Source of the DNA: Chitiniphilus purpureus
GTDB taxonomy: Bacteria; Pseudomonadota; Gammaproteobacteria; Burkholderiales; Chitinibacteraceae
Assembly: GCF_025642115.1 (NCBI RefSeq)
Contig: NZ_CP106753.1
Location: 1,573,501-1,637,500 of the forward strand
Reading direction: 5' to 3'
Length of the DNA: 64,000 bases
The notes under the pieces were generated by a model. The model worked only from the letters and a program-made list of their open reading frames with translations. It did not search any database and had not been told where the DNA came from. Below, one piece after another: positions 8,872-18,086 of this stretch (position 1 is the stretch's first letter; every line of letters starts with the position of its first letter). The translations under genes were made by a program, and so were the position numbers.

Positions 8872-9522
8872 ATGGCGGCAATCCGGATCGGTGAGCGCCC
8901 GTTGCGGGTGGAGAATATCTTCTGCGTGGCGCGCAACTACATGGCTCATGCCGCGGAAATGGGGGCCGCCATCGGCCCCGAGCCCGTGGTGTTCCTCAAG
9001 CCCACTTCGGCGTTGCTGCTGCCGGGAGCGCCGATCCCGCTGCCCCCATGGTCGAACGAGATCCACCACGAAGCCGAGCTGGTGGTGGCGATCGGGCGCA
9101 GTGGACGGAACATCGACCGCGCGGCCGCGCTGTCATACGTGGCGGGATACGGGCTCGGGTTGGACCTGACCGCGCGTGATGTGCAGGCGCAGGCCAAGAA
9201 GAATGGCCAGCCCTGGACGCTTGCCAAGGGGTATGCCGGTTCGGCGGTGGTGACCGGATTCGTGCCGGCGGCGGCGATTCCGTTTCCTGGCGAGGTGGTC
9301 TACCGGCTGGAGGTCGACGGTGACACCCGGCAATATGCCGATGCCCGGCTTATGGCGTTCGATGTCCCCGCTCTGATCGCATGGATTTCCGAGCGCTTCG
9401 GGCTGAGCGAGGGGGATCTGATCTTCACCGGCACGCCCGAAGGCGTCGGGCCCATCCATGGCGGCCAGCAGTTGCGGCTGGTGCTGGGCGGGTTGATCGA
9501 CGAGACTTTCGTCGTAGCCTAA
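8872..9522 (+). CDS. Fumarylacetoacetate hydrolase family protein (FAHD1-like)
   Basis: A 216-residue single-domain FAH protein, probably an acylpyruvase, oxaloacetate decarboxylase or tautomerase acting on small 2-oxo acids. The metal-binding acidic residues are present in IHHEAELVVAIG (the E-x-E pair) and GLDLTARDVQ (Asp), and the C-terminal TGTPEGVGPI loop is canonical. Length equals human FAHD1-type enzymes. GGAGCAGGACGAAG precedes the ATG. It ends 33 bp before the convergent tsaD stop. Confidence 0.85.
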   Translation: MAAIRIGERPLRVENIFCVARNYMAHAAEMGAAIGPEPVVFLKPTSALLLPGAPIPLPPWSNEIHHEAELVVAIGRSGRNIDRAAALSYVAGYGLGLDLTARDVQAQAKKNGQPWTLAKGYAGSAVVTGFVPAAAIPFPGEVVYRLEVDGDTRQYADARLMAFDVPALIAWISERFGLSEGDLIFTGTPEGVGPIHGGQQLRLVLGGLIDETFVVA

Positions 9523-9555
9523 GCCTCACGCCCGAGCGCGAGGGGTGGGCGGTCC

Positions 9556-10569
9556 TTATGCGGCCGGCAGGCTGGCGAGCGGCCAGCGTGGCTTGGCGCA
9601 GTAGCTGTATTCGTGCCGGGCTTCCTTGAGCCGCATGGCACCGGCAAACGCAATCATCGCGCCGTTGTCGGTGCACAAGGACAAGGGCGGGTAGAACACC
9701 TGCATGCGCCGCTTGGCCGTCGCGTCATCGAGCGCAGCCCGCAGCTGGCGGTTGGCGCCCACGCCACCGGCAATCACCAGCCGCTGCATGCCGGTCTGCT
9801 TGAGGGCGGCCAGACATTTGCGGGTGAGCACGTCGACGATGGCTTCCTGGAAGGCGGCGCAGATATCGGCGCGAGTGGCGTCGTCGAGCGGTGTTTGCTG
9901 CCGCACCAGATTGAGGACCGCGGTCTTCAGGCCCGAGAAGCTGAGATCGAGGTCGCCCGAATGCAGCATCGGCCGCGGCAAGGTGAACCGCTTCGGGTCA
10001 CCGGCATCGGCAAGCCTGGATAGCGCCGGCCCGCCCGGATAGCCAAGGCCCAGCAGCTTGGCCGACTTGTCGAACGCTTCGCCGGCGGCATCGTCCACCG
10101 TTTCCCCGAGCAACTGATACTCACCGATCCCGCGCACTGCCATCAGCTGGGTGTGCCCCCCCGAGACCAGCAGTGCCACGAACGGAAACGTCGGCGGTGG
10201 ATCGGCCAGCAGTGGCGAGAGCAGATGGCCTTCCAGATGGTGCACACCGATGACCGGCTTTTGCAGGGCAAATCCGAGTGCATTGGCGACGGAGGCGCCG
10301 ACCAGCAGTGCGCCCGCCAGCCCCGGCCCTTGTGTGTAGGCAATCGCATCCAGTTCGTTCAGGCGTCTGCCGGCTTCTGCAAGGCAGGCCTCGGTCAGCG
10401 GCAGCGCGCGGCGGATGTGATCCCGCGAGGCCAGCTCGGGTACGACGCCGCCATACTCGGTATGCATCGCGATCTGCGAGTGGATGCGGTGCGCCAGCAA
10501 CCCGTCGACGCTATGGTAGAGTGCGACGCCGGTTTCGTCGCACGAGGATTCGATGCCCAGGACCAGCAT
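9556..10569 (-). CDS. tsaD: tRNA N6-threonylcarbamoyladenosine synthase catalytic subunit TsaD
   Basis: A 337-residue universal Kae1/TsaD protein that transfers the threonylcarbamoyl group to A37 of ANN-decoding tRNAs together with TsaB and TsaE. It starts [18 protein letters not shown] and has the metal-binding H-x3-H motif in [11 protein letters not shown], the nucleotide loop [10 protein letters not shown], and [22 protein letters not shown]. Divergent transcription from rpsU is the conserved arrangement across proteobacteria. The intergenic region (10570-10723) holds the rpsU promoter. Confidence 0.97.
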   Translation of the reverse strand: MLVLGIESSCDETGVALYHSVDGLLAHRIHSQIAMHTEYGGVVPELASRDHIRRALPLTEACLAEAGRRLNELDAIAYTQGPGLAGALLVGASVANALGFALQKPVIGVHHLEGHLLSPLLADPPPTFPFVALLVSGGHTQLMAVRGIGEYQLLGETVDDAAGEAFDKSAKLLGLGYPGGPALSRLADAGDPKRFTLPRPMLHSGDLDLSFSGLKTAVLNLVRQQTPLDDATRADICAAFQEAIVDVLTRKCLAALKQTGMQRLVIAGGVGANRQLRAALDDATAKRRMQVFYPPLSLCTDNGAMIAFAGAMRLKEARHEYSYCAKPRWPLASLPAA

Positions 10570-10641
10570 GCTGGAACTCGTCTATATGCTGCAAAAACGC
10601 GACATCGTAATCGCTAAGTGTTTGCACGCAAAGAGAACGTT

Positions 10642-10670
10642 TTGACAGGCGAGCGCTTGCAGCGCATAAT
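10642..10670 (+). promoter_or_regulatory. Sigma-70 promoter of rpsU and the macromolecular-synthesis operon
   Basis: A consensus -35 TTGACA at 10642-10647 and a -10 CATAAT at 10665-10670 are separated by exactly 17 bp. Transcription would begin around 10677, giving a leader of about 47 nt before the rpsU ATG. Confidence 0.85.
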
Positions 10671-10723
10671 CGCCGACTTCATCAAAGTGTCCTAGCTTGG
10701 ACCTACGAACAGGATTTTGCTCG

Positions 10724-10936
10724 ATGCCTTCTGTACGCGTTAAAGAAAACGAGCCGTTTGAAGTCGCGATGCGCCGCTTCAAGCGTGCGGTGGAAAAGAC
10801 GGGTCTGCTGACCGAACTGCGTTCGCGCGAGTTCTACGAAAAGCCCACCGCAGAGCGCAAGCGCAAGCTTGCTGCCGCCGTTAAGCGTCACTACAAGCGC
10901 CTGCGCAGCCAGCAGCTGCCGCCCAAGCTGTACTAA
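10724..10936 (+). CDS. rpsU: 30S ribosomal protein S21
   Basis: A 70-residue basic protein starting [20 protein letters not shown] and ending QLPPKLY, the standard bS21 sequence and length. It binds the anti-Shine-Dalgarno region of 16S rRNA and helps initiation. AGGA lies about 10 nt upstream of the ATG. It is the first gene of the rpsU-(yqeY)-dnaG-rpoD cluster and is followed by a hairpin that can cap the short rpsU transcript. Confidence 0.97.
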   Translation: MPSVRVKENEPFEVAMRRFKRAVEKTGLLTELRSREFYEKPTAERKRKLAAAVKRHYKRLRSQQLPPKLY

Positions 10937-10957
10937 GGCGATCTGCCGTCCGAGCTA

Positions 10958-10984
10958 AAAGGCCGCTTTCATGCGGCCTTTCGG
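10958..10984 (+). terminator. Terminator/attenuator between rpsU and yqeY
   Basis: AAAGGCCGC / GCGGCCTTT hairpin (10958-10966 and 10973-10981) with a 6-nt loop, followed by a broken T-stretch (TTTCGGTCTTT). It lies 22 bp after rpsU. In E. coli a partial terminator at this position sets the ratio of S21 to primase; the same use is likely here. Confidence 0.75.
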
Positions 10985-11025
10985 TCTTTATGCTTTACCC
11001 CTGCCGTGCCACCCAGGAGCTGTCC

Positions 11026-11466
11026 ATGAGCCTCAAAGCCCGCATCCAGGAAGACATGAAAAGCGCGATGAAAGCGCGTGATGCCGAGCGCCTGGGGGCC
11101 ATCCGCCTGCTGATGGCGGCCATTAAACAACGCGAGGTGGACGAGCGGATCGAGCTGGACGATGCCGCCATCGTCGCAGTGATCGAGAAGATGCTCAAGC
11201 AGCGCAAGGACAGCATCGAGCAATATGAGGCGGCGCAGCGGCAGGATCTTGCGGACAAGGAAAAGGCCGAGGTGGTGGTGTTGAGTGCCTACATGCCGCA
11301 ACGGCTCTCGCAGGCCGAAATCGATGCCGCTGTTGCCAAGACCATTGCCGTGCACGGCAACACGCCGGCGGCAATGGGCAGGATCATGACCGATCTCAAG
11401 GCAGGCCTGGCCGGCCGTGCCGACATGGCCGAGGTGAACAGGCTCGTCAAGGCCCGGCTGGGCTGA
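11026..11466 (+). CDS. yqeY: GatB/YqeY domain protein
   Basis: A 146-residue soluble protein corresponding to the tRNA-interacting C-terminal domain of GatB. It starts MSLKARIQEDMKSAMKARD with AGGAG 6 nt upstream, and has the family phrases LGAIRLLMAAIKQREVD, EIDAAVAKTIA and MGRIMTDLKAGLAGRADM. Its exact role is unknown; it is thought to contact tRNA or amidotransferases. Its place between rpsU and dnaG is widely conserved. Confidence 0.92.
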   Translation: MSLKARIQEDMKSAMKARDAERLGAIRLLMAAIKQREVDERIELDDAAIVAVIEKMLKQRKDSIEQYEAAQRQDLADKEKAEVVVLSAYMPQRLSQAEIDAAVAKTIAVHGNTPAAMGRIMTDLKAGLAGRADMAEVNRLVKARLG

Positions 11467-11704
11467 GCGCAAGGTTGGCCCTGAGGGTCGCACCGGAGCG
11501 TGGCAGGGTTGCTGCTGGTCCAGGCGACACGTGCGCGGGTAGGCGTAGTGACGCGGTTCCGATGCCGCGGCCATGGTTGGCAGGGGTATCGTAATGGCAA
11601 TGGAGCAACTGCAGCGCCGTATTGACGAATGGACAGCACCGTCCCGGAACGGGACGTCATCACGATGCCTGTCCAATGTCGTAGCGGCATCTGCCTGATC
11701 GGCC

Positions 11705-13570
11705 ATGGCGCGCATCCCCGAATCCTTCATCCAGGATCTGCTCAACCGGGTCGATATCGTCGACGTGATCGAACGCTACCTGCCGCTCAAGAAGGCTGGG
11801 CAGAACTACGCCGCCTGCTGTCCTTTCCACAAGGAAAAATCCCCGTCGTTCACGGTCAGCCCGACCAAGCAGTTCTACCATTGCTTCGGTTGTGGCGCGC
11901 ATGGCTCCGCAGTCGGGTTTGTGATGGAGTACGAGGCGCTGTCCTATCCCGAGGCGATCCGCAAGCTGGCCGAATCGGTGGGCCTGCAGGTGCCGCAGGA
12001 GGCGGTGGGCATGCCGCAGGCACCCAAGGCCGAACCGGGGCTGTTCGACGTGCTGAAGGCGGCGAGCGACTTCTACCGTCAGCAGCTCAAGGGGGCACCG
12101 CAGGCGATCGCCTATCTCAAGGGGCGGGGCCTGGAAGGGCGCACTGCCGCCCGATATGGCCTGGGGTATGCGCCGGGTGGGGACGATTGGCAGGCTTTGA
12201 AGCAGGTCTTTCCGGACTATGACTGGAATGCGTTGCTGGCCGAGGCGGGATTGGTGGTCGACAAGGAAGTGACCCGTCGCCGCTACGACCGGTTTCGCGA
12301 TCGGGTCATGTTTCCCATCCTCAACCAGCGTGGCGCGGTGATCGGCTTCGGTGGCCGGGTGATGGGGCAGGGCGAGCCCAAGTACCTCAATTCGCCGGAA
12401 ACCCCGGTATTCGAGAAAGGGCGCGAGCTGTACGGTCTTGCTCAGGCGCGGGCCGCGATCCGCGACGTCGGTCGGGTGCTGGTGGTCGAAGGGTATATGG
12501 ATGTGGTGATGCTGGCGCAGCACGGCGTGGAATACGCTGTGGCTACGCTCGGCACTGCCTGTACCCCCGAGCATGTGCGCAAGCTGCTCAAGCTGGCCGA
12601 CGACGTGGTGTTTTGCTTCGATGGCGACAAGGCCGGGCGGCGGGCGGCCTGGCGGGCGCTGGAAAACAGCCTTGATCTGCTGGCCGACGGCAAGAAGCTT
12701 ACTTTTCTGTTTCTGCCGGAAGAACATGATCCGGACTCCTACGTGCGCGCCTTCGGTCGCGAGCGCTTCGAGCAATGCGTGGTGCAGGATGCGGTACCGC
12801 TCGCACAATTCCTGTTGCGCGAACTGGCAAGCCAGGTCGAGCTCGAAAGCGACGAAGGCCGCGCGCGCCTCATCCATCTGGCGAGTCCGCTCCTGGCGCG
12901 GGTCAAGGCGCCAGCCTATGCGCTGATGCTGAAGAAGCGGCTGGGGCAACTGTGCCGCTTGGAACTGAGCGAACTGGACTCCATCTTGGACGGACAGGCG
13001 CCTGCCGTTGCGCGAGGGCAGAGCGAGCGCCGTGGGCATGGCGAACCGACGCGACAGCGCCAGGAGTACCGGTCGGGGCGTGCGGCGGTGCCTTCCGTCT
13101 CCGGCAGGAATCGGCAGGATCTGGTCGAGCGTCTGCTGCAACTGACGCTGGCCGATCCCGCGTTGGCGCGTCAGGCCGAGCCGGTGTGGCTGGGCTGGGC
13201 TGCGCACGGCAAGGTCAAGCTGGCTTGTGCGGTGTTGAGCGCGGCACGCGAATACGGCCAATTCGAAACCGGCATGCAGCTTGTCGAACTGTGGCGTGGC
13301 GAGGCGGAGTTCGAGCAGTTGTTGGCACTGTCGGCACAGGCCAGCAACCTGTTCGGCAGGGGGCAGGCTGACCCGGAAGGGCTGCAAAAGGAGTTCGCCG
13401 AGTCGCTGGCGGTGATCGGGCAGTCGCTGGCGCTACCGACTACACTGGACCGTAAGGCTGAGCTTGAATACCGGGCGGTGCATGGTGGCCTCACCGAGCA
13501 CGAGAAGCAGGAGTACATCGCCCTGGTGGCTGCAGAACAACAGCAGAAACGACAAAAATTTCAGGGGTGA
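11705..13570 (+). CDS. dnaG: DNA primase
   Basis: A 621-residue replicative primase making RNA primers at the fork with DnaB. A CHC2 zinc-binding domain (C39, H42, C60, C63; [12 protein letters not shown] and [10 protein letters not shown]) is followed by the RNA polymerase core and a Toprim domain with [15 protein letters not shown] and [14 protein letters not shown]. The C-terminal helicase-interaction region follows a Gln/Arg-rich linker around 430-460. About 240 bp separate it from yqeY, in which I see no gene. It ends 82 bp before the rpoD start. Confidence 0.97.
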   Translation: MARIPESFIQDLLNRVDIVDVIERYLPLKKAGQNYAACCPFHKEKSPSFTVSPTKQFYHCFGCGAHGSAVGFVMEYEALSYPEAIRKLAESVGLQVPQEAVGMPQAPKAEPGLFDVLKAASDFYRQQLKGAPQAIAYLKGRGLEGRTAARYGLGYAPGGDDWQALKQVFPDYDWNALLAEAGLVVDKEVTRRRYDRFRDRVMFPILNQRGAVIGFGGRVMGQGEPKYLNSPETPVFEKGRELYGLAQARAAIRDVGRVLVVEGYMDVVMLAQHGVEYAVATLGTACTPEHVRKLLKLADDVVFCFDGDKAGRRAAWRALENSLDLLADGKKLTFLFLPEEHDPDSYVRAFGRERFEQCVVQDAVPLAQFLLRELASQVELESDEGRARLIHLASPLLARVKAPAYALMLKKRLGQLCRLELSELDSILDGQAPAVARGQSERRGHGEPTRQRQEYRSGRAAVPSVSGRNRQDLVERLLQLTLADPALARQAEPVWLGWAAHGKVKLACAVLSAAREYGQFETGMQLVELWRGEAEFEQLLALSAQASNLFGRGQADPEGLQKEFAESLAVIGQSLALPTTLDRKAELEYRAVHGGLTEHEKQEYIALVAAEQQQKRQKFQG

Positions 13571-13606
13571 TCGGAATTTATACGACATCAATTGGTCGTA
13601 CCGATC

Positions 13607-13615
13607 TGATATAAT
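13607..13615 (+). promoter_or_regulatory. Extended -10 promoter for rpoD
   Basis: TGATATAAT, a perfect extended -10 (TG-N-TATAAT), about 38 bp upstream of the rpoD ATG and inside the dnaG-rpoD gap. No good -35 lies at 16-18 bp, consistent with the extended -10 class. It would let the sigma factor gene be expressed apart from dnaG. Confidence 0.65.
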
Positions 13616-13652
13616 CCTCGGTTTTTCCGAATCTTTCCGAGTCCCACGACAC

Positions 13653-15596
13653 ATGGCGACAGATCACGAGTTCGATAGAGAAGAGGCTGAGCGCACCGAC
13701 TTCAAGGAGCCCAAGCGCGAGAACGGCGAGAAAATGGACGCGGATGCCCGCAAGGCCAAGTTCAAGTCGTTGATCGTGTTGGGCAAGGAGCGGGGCTACC
13801 TGACCTACGCCGAGATCAATGATCACCTGCCTGACGACATGCTCGATGCCGAGCAGATCGAAGGTGTGATCAGCATGATCGCGAATATGGGCATCCAGGT
13901 GTATGACGAAGCACCCGATGCCGAAGAACTGCTGATGTCCGACGCTACCCCGGCGGTCACCGATGACGATGCCGTCGAGGAGGCCGAGGCCGCCTTGTCC
14001 TCGGTGGATTCGGAGTTCGGCCGCACCACCGACCCGGTTCGCATGTATATGCGTGAAATGGGTACGGTGGAGCTCCTCACCCGTGAAGGCGAGATCGAGA
14101 TCGCCAAGCGGATCGAGGAAGGCCTCAAGCATATGATCCAGGCGATTTCCGCCTGCCCGACCACCATCGAGACCATCCTCGAACTGGTCGACAAGGGTCT
14201 GAACGACGAAATCCGCATCGATGATGTGATCGACGGCGTCATCGACCCCAATGCCCAGGAAGAAGAGACGCCGCCTCCCGAGCTGTCCGAGGACGACGAC
14301 CTGGAAGGGGAGGAAGGCGAGGAAGGCGCTGAGGATGAAGACAGCGAAGCCATCGCCAGCGCCAATCTTGAATTGCTCAAAGGTCAGGTGCGCGAGCACT
14401 TCGAAGTGGTGCGCGAGCAGTTTGCCCGCATGATGAAGGCACTGGCGAGCGAGGGTGTGCAGGGCAAGAACTATGTCGCCGCGCAGCAGGCGATCGCCGA
14501 GCAGTTCCAGTTCATCCGCTTCTCCGCCCGCCAGGTGGAGGCGCTGTGTGACCAGCTACGCACCATGGTCGACGACATCCGTGGCCACGAGCGCGAGATC
14601 ATGGACCTGTGCCTCCAGAAGGTGCAGATGCCGCGCGATCACTTCATCAAGACCTTCCCGGGTCGCGAAACCGACACCACCTGGGTGGTCGAGGAGATCG
14701 CCGCAGGTCGTCCGTATTCCGAGGTGCTGGAACGCTATCAGCACGCGATCATGGAAAAGCAGAGCAAGCTTGCTGAACAGCAGAAGCAGGCCCGGCTGCC
14801 GATCAAGGAACTCAAGGAGATCAATCGGCAGATGAGCACCGGCGAGGCCAAGGCCCGCCGTGCCAAGCGCGAGATGATCGAGGCCAACCTGCGGCTGGTG
14901 ATCTCGATCGCGAAGAAGTACACCAACCGCGGTTTGCAATTCCTTGATTTGATCCAGGAAGGCAACATCGGTCTGATGAAGGCGGTGGACAAGTTCGAAT
15001 ATCGCCGCGGCTACAAATTCTCGACCTATGCCACATGGTGGATCCGTCAGGCCATCACCCGTTCGATCGCCGACCAGGCACGCACCATCCGGATTCCGGT
15101 GCACATGATCGAGACGATCAACAAGATGAACCGCATCCAGCGGCAGATCCTGCAGGAAACCGGCATCGAGCCGACTCCGGAGGAACTGGCCGAAAAGATG
15201 GAGATGCCGGAAGAGAAGATCCGCAAGATCCTCAAGATCGCCAAGGAGCCGATCTCGATGGAGACGCCGATCGGCGACGACGACGACTCGCATCTGGGCG
15301 ACTTCATCGAGGACCAGAACAACATGGCGCCGTCGGATGCTGCCGTGTACGCCGGTCTGCGCGAAGCCACCAAGGAAATCCTCGATACGCTCACGCCACG
15401 CGAGGCCAAGGTACTGCGCATGCGTTTCGGCATCGATATGAACACCGACCACACGCTGGAAGAAGTCGGCAAGCAGTTCGACGTCACCCGCGAACGGATC
15501 CGGCAGATCGAGGCCAAGGCGTTGCGCAAGCTACGCCACCCCACCCGTTCCGAGCGGTTGAAGAGCTTCCTGGAAAGTGTGAGCAACGACCAGTAG
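13653..15596 (+). CDS. rpoD: RNA polymerase primary sigma factor RpoD (sigma-70)
   Basis: A 647-residue housekeeping sigma factor. Region 1.1 starts around [21 protein letters not shown]. Region 1.2 is [20 protein letters not shown], followed by an acidic non-conserved region (about 200-240), region 2 ([37 protein letters not shown]), region 3, and region 4 with the helix-turn-helix [23 protein letters not shown] 13653 has a weak ribosome site; ATG 13734 is the alternative and would trim 27 residues. Its own extended -10 promoter lies just upstream. Confidence 0.96.
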   Translation: MATDHEFDREEAERTDFKEPKRENGEKMDADARKAKFKSLIVLGKERGYLTYAEINDHLPDDMLDAEQIEGVISMIANMGIQVYDEAPDAEELLMSDATPAVTDDDAVEEAEAALSSVDSEFGRTTDPVRMYMREMGTVELLTREGEIEIAKRIEEGLKHMIQAISACPTTIETILELVDKGLNDEIRIDDVIDGVIDPNAQEEETPPPELSEDDDLEGEEGEEGAEDEDSEAIASANLELLKGQVREHFEVVREQFARMMKALASEGVQGKNYVAAQQAIAEQFQFIRFSARQVEALCDQLRTMVDDIRGHEREIMDLCLQKVQMPRDHFIKTFPGRETDTTWVVEEIAAGRPYSEVLERYQHAIMEKQSKLAEQQKQARLPIKELKEINRQMSTGEAKARRAKREMIEANLRLVISIAKKYTNRGLQFLDLIQEGNIGLMKAVDKFEYRRGYKFSTYATWWIRQAITRSIADQARTIRIPVHMIETINKMNRIQRQILQETGIEPTPEELAEKMEMPEEKIRKILKIAKEPISMETPIGDDDDSHLGDFIEDQNNMAPSDAAVYAGLREATKEILDTLTPREAKVLRMRFGIDMNTDHTLEEVGKQFDVTRERIRQIEAKALRKLRHPTRSERLKSFLESVSNDQ

Positions 15597-15611
15597 AATG
15601 GCCCGTTTTCC

Positions 15612-15688
15612 GGGCCTGTAGCTCAGTCGGTTAGAGCAGAGGACTCATAATCCTTTGGTCCAGGGTTCGAACCCCTGCGGGCCCACCA
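15612..15688 (+). tRNA. tRNA with anticodon CAT, probably tRNA-Ile2 (lysidine-modified)
   Basis: A full 77-nt cloverleaf with encoded CCA. The acceptor stem is GGGCCTG/CGGGCCC, the T-loop TTCGAAC, and the anticodon loop CTCATAA with CAT. The D-arm has the long AGTCGGTTA loop, so this is an elongator-type tRNA, not the initiator. Acceptor pairs C4-G69 and C5-G68 match the determinants used by TilS to choose tRNA-Ile2 over tRNA-Met, which favours isoleucine (AUA codons after lysidine modification). Elongator Met cannot be fully excluded. Confidence 0.85.
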
Positions 15689-15715
15689 AATCAGTTGGAC
15701 ACGTTCCCGGTCAAA

Positions 15716-15747
15716 GGTCGGATGCAATCGCATCCGACCTTTTTCTT
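15716..15747 (+). terminator. Terminator after the rpoD-tRNA unit
   Basis: A perfect 10-bp stem GGTCGGATGC / GCATCCGACC with loop AATC, followed by TTTTTCTTT. It lies 27 bp after the tRNA. Confidence 0.9.
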
Positions 15748-16100
15748 TGCGCGGGTGCATTGCCCGATTGGAGCTGCCGCTCCTGGAGCAGGGCAGGGCA
15801 TCCCCAACGATGGCGTGGAGGACGGCCTCTCCCCCCTCGGGGCTGCCAACCGCATCCCCCGGTCGCGCAGCTTGGCCTGGGCGCTGGCGTGCCGCGACCG
15901 GGCCGCAAAGATTGCCGTCCCTGCAAGGGAATATGTCCTGTCAGGGTGCTGAACGGCATGCTTGCGCCGCTATGCGTTTGTCTTAGTTGTATGGAATTTG
16001 CGTAATCTTGTTGACGGTCCTACTTCGCTTACATTTCACTGCACTTCCTTGATGATTAGGGAATGCGGAAGGCGGAGCAGGTTTGCGGCTTTGGATATTG
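15748..16100 (+). other. Non-coding region upstream of hcp
   Basis: No supported gene. It includes a GC-rich half and an AT-richer half (about 15980-16050) that probably contains the hcp promoter. I could not fix a convincing -35/-10 pair. Confidence 0.4.
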
Positions 16101-16114
16101 AACAGGAGTTGACC

Positions 16115-16612
16115 ATGGCATTTGACGCCTTCCTCAAGATTGACGGGATTCCGGGCGAGAGCACGGATGACAAGCACAAGGACTGGATCGAGATCAAATC
16201 CTTCGCGCACAAGCTGGAACAACCGGCCTCGGCGACGGCAAGCTCGGCAGGCGGCGCGACGGCGGAGCGGGTGAACCACAGCACGTTCGACATCGTGCAC
16301 CTGATCGACAAGGCGAGCCCGAAGCTGTACGAGGCATGCTGCACGGGCAAGCACATCAAGGAAGTGACGCTGGAGCTGTGCCGTGCGGGTGGCGACAAGG
16401 TGAAGTACCTGGAAGTGAAGCTGGAGCAGGTGCTGGTATCGAAGGTGGTGCCGGGCGGTGCGTCGAACGACGAGGGTTTCCCGTCGGAGGCGGTGTCGTT
16501 CAGCTATGGCAAGATCAAGTGGACGTACACGCAGCAGAAGCGCGAAGACGGCGCTGGCGGTGGCAATGTGAGCGCAGGCTGGGACCTGACCGCGAACAAG
16601 ACCATCGCGTGA
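16115..16612 (+). CDS. hcp: Hcp1-family type VI secretion tube protein (orphan)
   Basis: A 165-residue Hcp protein that forms hexameric rings stacked as the type VI secretion tube. It starts MAFDAFLKIDGIPGES with AGGAG 7 nt upstream. Hallmarks are DWIEIKSFAHKLEQP, FDIVHLIDKASPKLYEACC and FSYGKIKWTYTQQKRE; the length is typical and no effector domain is fused. No other type VI genes are in the window, so this is a solitary copy with its own terminator. Rhs effectors of the kind at the right edge are often delivered by such systems. Confidence 0.93.
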   Translation: MAFDAFLKIDGIPGESTDDKHKDWIEIKSFAHKLEQPASATASSAGGATAERVNHSTFDIVHLIDKASPKLYEACCTGKHIKEVTLELCRAGGDKVKYLEVKLEQVLVSKVVPGGASNDEGFPSEAVSFSYGKIKWTYTQQKREDGAGGGNVSAGWDLTANKTIA

Positions 16613-16631
16613 TCAGCTTGTGTTGATCGCC

Positions 16632-16660
16632 AGACGCCCCGCAATGCGGGGCGTCTTGTT
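16632..16660 (+). terminator. Terminator of hcp
   Basis: A perfect 11-bp stem AGACGCCCCGC / GCGGGGCGTCT with a 3-nt loop, followed by TGTTTG, 20 bp after the hcp stop. Confidence 0.85.
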
Positions 16661-16790
16661 TGGGGCAACTGCGTGTAACGCAATGTTTCGGCATCTTCTG
16701 GCGCTGGCAAGTCCGTTTGTCCTACATCGCTTTGTAATCCTGCGGCATAGGCTATGCCATATGAGGGGTTACTTCGAAAGGAGCACAACG

Positions 16791-17015
16791 ATGCGTTACG
16801 AGATGCTGACTCACATGCCAGAACTGCTGCGGGCGCTGGGCCGTATTCGTCATGGGCAGCGCCAACCCGGCGATCCTGAGAGCCATATGCACTATCGGAT
16901 GCTGCAGGCCAACGGCTTGGCGACCAGTGCAGGGGAAGGCTATGTGCTGACCGAGCATGGCGAACGTATGATCCTGCGCCGGGAACGTGAACGCGAAACT
17001 GCCCGTTCCCATTAG
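16791..17015 (+). CDS. Small hypothetical protein, possibly winged-helix-like
   Basis: A 74-residue basic protein preceded by AGGAG 7 nt before the ATG. It reads MRYEMLTHMPELLRALGRIR and ends with a charged tail (ILRRERERETARSH). The middle, MLQANGLATSAGEGYVLTEH, resembles the second half and wing of a winged-helix DNA-binding domain, but I do not recognise a family. It is transcribed alone between hcp and a convergent CinA-like gene. It is likely real because of the ribosome site, codon use and short terminator-like hairpin downstream. Confidence 0.6.
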   Translation: MRYEMLTHMPELLRALGRIRHGQRQPGDPESHMHYRMLQANGLATSAGEGYVLTEHGERMILRRERERETARSH

Positions 17016-17060
17016 GACGTCGGCTTGCCATCGCTTCGATAGGGCGCACATCCTTGCCCC

Positions 17061-17094
17061 AAGGCCCGTTGCAATCCCGCATGCGGGCCTTTTC
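17061..17094. terminator. Hairpin between convergent genes
   Basis: AAGGCCCG (17061-17068) pairs with CGGGCCTT (17084-17091), followed by TTCC on the plus strand. A nested palindrome CCCGCATGCGGG competes. It lies 46 bp after the small gene at 16791 and about 20 bp beyond the CinA-like stop. Confidence 0.5.
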
Positions 17095-17113
17095 CATGTC
17101 TGGACACCTGTTC

Positions 17114-17848
17114 CTACTGAACAGCATAACCACGTGTTGCCAGTGCTGCCTGCAGGAAGCCGAATGCCGCATCGACGTCCGCCTGTGGTCCGGACAGGGT
17201 GAATTCGAGATGCGGACCGGGATGCCGCGCGTTGCCGAACGAGGGCAGGCAAGAAAAGCGGACTCTACGATATGCGGTGACCAAGTGTTCCATCTCGCCG
17301 ATCAGGTCGCCTTCGCGTGCATCGGGTACCAGCAACGAGCGCCGCGCCAAAGGGGTACCAGGCTGGTAATGCGTGTCGAGCACCCATTCGAGCATGGGCC
17401 AGGCCATTTCCGGAAAGCCGGGCAGCAGATGGTGGTGACGCAGGCTGCAACCTGCAATCTGGTTCACCGGGTTCGGGATCAACTGTGCTCCGAGCGGAAA
17501 CTCGGCCATATGGATCCGATGCGGGTAGGCAGCTTGGCCATGGCGGGCCAGGATCAGCTCTGCAGCGCCGCCGTGCAGCTCCAGCGCCAGATTGGCGGCG
17601 AGCGCCAATGCCTGCCGGGTATGGTCATCCGGCGTGGCGCCGATGCCGCCGCATGAAATCACATGGGCACCCTGCTGCAACGTCAAGGTGAAGGCGGCGG
17701 TCAGCACCTCCCGGTCGTCCGGCAGATAATGTGCCTGCACCAGTTGATGGCCGCGCGCGCCAAGGCGCTCCAGCACCGCTGGAAAATGCCGGTCCTGTCG
17801 CCGACCTTCCAGGATCTCGTCGCCAATGATAAAGAGCTGGAATTGCAT
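17114..17848 (-). CDS. CinA N-terminal/MoCF-type molybdopterin-binding protein
   Basis: A 244-residue protein starting MQFQLFIIGDEILEGRRQD at ATG 17848, with GGAGGT 7 nt upstream. GDEILEGRRQDRHF, the glycine loop SCGGIGATPDDHTRQALA and LLPGFPEMAW match the MoCF/CinA_N family, which binds molybdopterin or nucleotides. The CinA C-terminal deamidase domain is missing, as in many stand-alone competence/damage-inducible protein A homologues. The promoter region is shared head to head with the ferritin-like gene at 18087. Confidence 0.85.
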   Translation of the reverse strand: MQFQLFIIGDEILEGRRQDRHFPAVLERLGARGHQLVQAHYLPDDREVLTAAFTLTLQQGAHVISCGGIGATPDDHTRQALALAANLALELHGGAAELILARHGQAAYPHRIHMAEFPLGAQLIPNPVNQIAGCSLRHHHLLPGFPEMAWPMLEWVLDTHYQPGTPLARRSLLVPDAREGDLIGEMEHLVTAYRRVRFSCLPSFGNARHPGPHLEFTLSGPQADVDAAFGFLQAALATRGYAVQ

Positions 17849-18086
17849 GATGAAACCTCCGTGACACGTACAGATTCCGGCTTGCCGCTGATGGGCTCGC
17901 CGGGGTCTAATACCGCCGGGCCGAATCCACCGGTCAAAGCGGATCGGCAAGATGTCCCCAGGTGGCAAGGCGCCACCCGTGCTGCCAAGGCGGCGCAGGG
18001 CAGCAGCCCACTGCCAAGGTGGCTGCTGCTGCGTTCACCTTGTGTTGTCATTCTCGATCAATCGCCCTATTTGCAGGAGCTGCTCA

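Noticed and set aside
11660..13387. A 575-codon minus-strand frame
   Set aside because: It lies entirely over dnaG on the opposite strand and shows no family features.
17849..18086. A possible riboswitch in the leader of the CinA-like gene
   Set aside because: Several short inverted repeats are present, but no molybdenum-cofactor, TPP or fluoride aptamer consensus could be matched.
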